25,557 nt of DNA, from NCBI GenBank assembly GCA_964633465.1, contig CAZWGB010000020.1:1-25557 (forward strand). The letters are read 5' to 3'. Position numbers and translations under genes: made by a program. The notes beneath the pieces are model-generated. The model ran no database searches, had not been told where the DNA came from, and worked only from the letters and a program-made list of their open reading frames with translations. Numbering within the stretch: position 1 is the stretch's first letter; each line of letters starts with the position of its first letter. This stretch comes from DTSX01 sp964633465 (GTDB lineage: Bacteria; Pseudomonadota; Gammaproteobacteria; Steroidobacterales; UBA11654). Shown piece by piece: positions 23,942-25,557 of the stretch.

Positions 23942-25114
23942 TTAAACTATAACATTCCCAGGATCATAGTAGAAAAGCCCAAGTTCCTCTTCATTCTTAT
24001 GCTTTTCTTTGGTGTAAGAATCAGGATTGTTGCCAGTAAATCGTTGGCCTGCTTTTTTAGAATGTTCTGTAACAAAGTGGGTTCGTTCAATGCGTGCAGT
24101 TTCGTAACGTTTTATGACCTCAATGAAATCATTTGAATCTTCAATGATTCTGCCAAGAACCACTCCGTCTTCAATCGCCATACTTGCTCCTTGTCCCATA
24201 AACGGCTCCAATGGGTGAGCAGCATCTCCCAGCAGTGTAACTCTCTCGGAAGACCATTTATCAATTGGTTTCCTGGTGAAAATACCCCACTTGTAACACC
24301 CTTCAGGTGGGGTGGCTAATATTATATTTTTGACCTGTTGATTGTAATCAGAGAAAATTTCCAGAACAGTTTCTACTTTCGAAGGGATCGACCATCCTTC
24401 CTCTGCCCACTCGTCAGTTGCCAGAAAGGCAACATAATTGTATTCCTTTGCATCTCGGATTAAATACCTCGCAAAAACTCTTCCGGGTGAGATAAAGGCT
24501 GATGAGCCACATTCATCAAAGTCACTGGCATCCAGTCCGTCAGTAGGCACGATTCCTCTCCAGGCAACGTAGCCTGAAAATTCTGGCTCGTCAGTTTCCA
24601 AAATTGATTTGCGAACAGTTGACCGGGTTCCATCAGCCCCGATAACAAAATCGAATTCATACTCAGTTTGATTGTTAAAAATGAGTTTTACTTTATCCGA
24701 TTTTTCATCAAGACTAACCAATTGATGGTCTACAAAAACACAACCCGGAGAGTGTTTCTCAAGACTCTCTATTAGAATGTCATGTATGTCGGCACGGTGA
24801 ACTTGAAATTGATACGCTCCATATTTTTCCAGCATGTGTTTTCCCCGTTTTAATGGAACGATCATTTCTTTGGTTTGATAATGTCTTACGCCTTGGAGGT
24901 CGTGGGCCATGCCTATTTTTTCCATTGCTTGACCAAGACCAAGATAAATCAACCCTTTGGTTGCATTGGGGGTAACGGTTAATCCAGCGCCTACCTCACT
25001 GAGTTCAGGTGCCTGTTCAAACACATTAACTTTAAAACCTTTCTGGGCCAGTGTGACTGCAGCAGTCATCCCACCTATACCGGCGCCAATAATCGCTATG
25101 TGAATGTCTTTCAT
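23942..25114 (-). CDS. FAD-dependent monooxygenase (salicylate / 3-hydroxybenzoate hydroxylase-like)
   Basis: A 390-residue class A flavoprotein monooxygenase, cytoplasmic, using NAD(P)H and oxygen. The dinucleotide motif GAGIGG is at 10-15 with Glu33 closing the fold, the DG motif is at 161-162 (GADGTRSTVR), and the GD motif at 296-297 (LLGDAAHPLEPFMGQGASM). Relatives hydroxylate salicylate, 3-hydroxybenzoate, 6-hydroxynicotinate and similar rings; the substrate is not decided here. GGAGG lies 11 bases before the ATG, a strong but slightly distant site. It is first of a four-gene unit with the 8-TM protein and two Rieske oxygenases. The 283 bases upstream, shared with divergent fabD, should hold both promoters, but I cannot place them. 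Confidence 0.9.
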   Translation of the reverse strand: MKDIHIAIIGAGIGGMTAAVTLAQKGFKVNVFEQAPELSEVGAGLTVTPNATKGLIYLGLGQAMEKIGMAHDLQGVRHYQTKEMIVPLKRGKHMLEKYGAYQFQVHRADIHDILIESLEKHSPGCVFVDHQLVSLDEKSDKVKLIFNNQTEYEFDFVIGADGTRSTVRKSILETDEPEFSGYVAWRGIVPTDGLDASDFDECGSSAFISPGRVFARYLIRDAKEYNYVAFLATDEWAEEGWSIPSKVETVLEIFSDYNQQVKNIILATPPEGCYKWGIFTRKPIDKWSSERVTLLGDAAHPLEPFMGQGASMAIEDGVVLGRIIEDSNDFIEVIKRYETARIERTHFVTEHSKKAGQRFTGNNPDSYTKEKHKNEEELGLFYYDPGNVIV

Positions 25115-25397
25115 TCTTTATTATGCCTCCATTAGTCTTCGTTGATTGACACCAAACAGATGCTCAAGTTTATTATTTTTCCACAATGATATATTGATAG
25201 CGTTACAAAATGTTACATCCGAAATCAAATTTAACACGTATTGTGTGAATAATATTTCAAAAACCCTAGAAATTGGACTTAATGCGTTAAAAAAAATAAG
25301 CAATAATAGTTGATGCATGTCATAGATTGCTAATGCTTGCTCATTTTAAAATAGTGCTAGAGCTAGAATTTGCAACCTTTTTTAAAATCTGAATTTT

Positions 25398-25557
25398 ATG
25401 TCTGAGATAGATAAAGTGATGTATGTTTTTCCTGGCCAAGGATCACAGTACCCAGGGATGGGTAAAGACTTATACCTTGGTTTTGCAACGGCAAAGGAAA
25501 TTTTTGAACAGGCAAATGATATTTTAAACTATGATCTAGTTAAAATTGCATTTACAG
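25398..25557 (+). CDS. fabD: Malonyl-CoA:ACP transacylase FabD, N-terminal part (cut by window edge)
   Basis: The first 53 codons, starting MSEIDKVMYVFPGQGSQYPG, with the family signature FPGQGSQ and GMGKDL following. FabD loads malonyl groups onto acyl carrier protein for fatty acid synthesis. The catalytic GHSLGE serine would lie beyond the edge. The ribosome site is weak. Usually rpmF, plsX and fabH come just before fabD; here the FAD monooxygenase operon does, pointing away. An acyltransferase domain of a polyketide synthase would begin in a similar way, but the short leader before FPGQGSQ favours FabD. Confidence 0.82.
   Translation, partial: MSEIDKVMYVFPGQGSQYPGMGKDLYLGFATAKEIFEQANDILNYDLVKIAFT

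Noticed and set aside
25121..25318. 65-codon minus-strand frame just upstream of the FAD monooxygenase
   Set aside because: No ribosome site, low-complexity Leu/Phe/Asn-rich translation as expected from AT-rich DNA, and it covers the likely promoter region.
6314..25397. Complete genomic island with att sites and integrase
   Set aside because: I found no integrase, transposase or repeat of the tRNA 3' end within the window, so only a possible boundary is reported.

Overview
The window looks like chromosome from an AT-rich, free-living marine proteobacterium, most likely a gammaproteobacterium. This rests on gene families (a DUF1244 protein, PxpABC, three VanA-like Rieske oxygenases, a spinster-type MFS carrier, an AbfD-like protein) and on a tRNA with an encoded CCA end. 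The lineage is an inference. A run of ten Ns inside one gene marks a scaffold join, so the sequence probably comes from a draft or environmental assembly. I see no transposase, integrase, rRNA or CRISPR array.

Left part (1-6.4 kb): a cut-off gene of unknown function, an A/T-only tract, an exported amidohydrolase, a divergently transcribed nucleotide-transporter-like protein broken by the Ns, and then about 590 bases without a protein gene. That stretch is not empty. Its minus strand carries a plausible promoter, a purine-rich, foldable sequence of about 230 bases and a strong intrinsic terminator, so I predict a small RNA. On the plus strand follow pxpA-pxpB-pxpC (5-oxoprolinase) with overlapping stop/start codons, then tRNA-Arg(UCG).

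Middle and right part (6.4-25.1 kb): a dense block of catabolic genes. It has three stand-alone Rieske oxygenase alpha subunits (two adjacent and alike), an FAD aromatic-hydroxylase-like monooxygenase, an SDR, a flavin split-barrel protein, a class III CoA-transferase, an AbfD-like [4Fe-4S]/FAD protein, a nitrilase-fold protein without its catalytic cysteine, and three MFS carriers. A tight seven-gene minus-strand operon (17870 to 11769) runs MFS, alpha/beta hydrolase, cytochrome b561, cytochrome c, DUF1838, NAD(P)-binding protein, spinster MFS. A second operon (25114 to 20709) runs FAD monooxygenase, unknown 8-TM protein, Rieske, Rieske.

Reading as a whole (inference): import of an organic acid or aromatic compound, oxygenase attack, CoA activation by the CaiB/BaiF protein and radical-type dehydration by the AbfD-like protein, with the membrane cytochrome pair handling electrons from one step. 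No ferredoxin or reductase for the Rieske proteins is present here. The window ends in the first codons of fabD.
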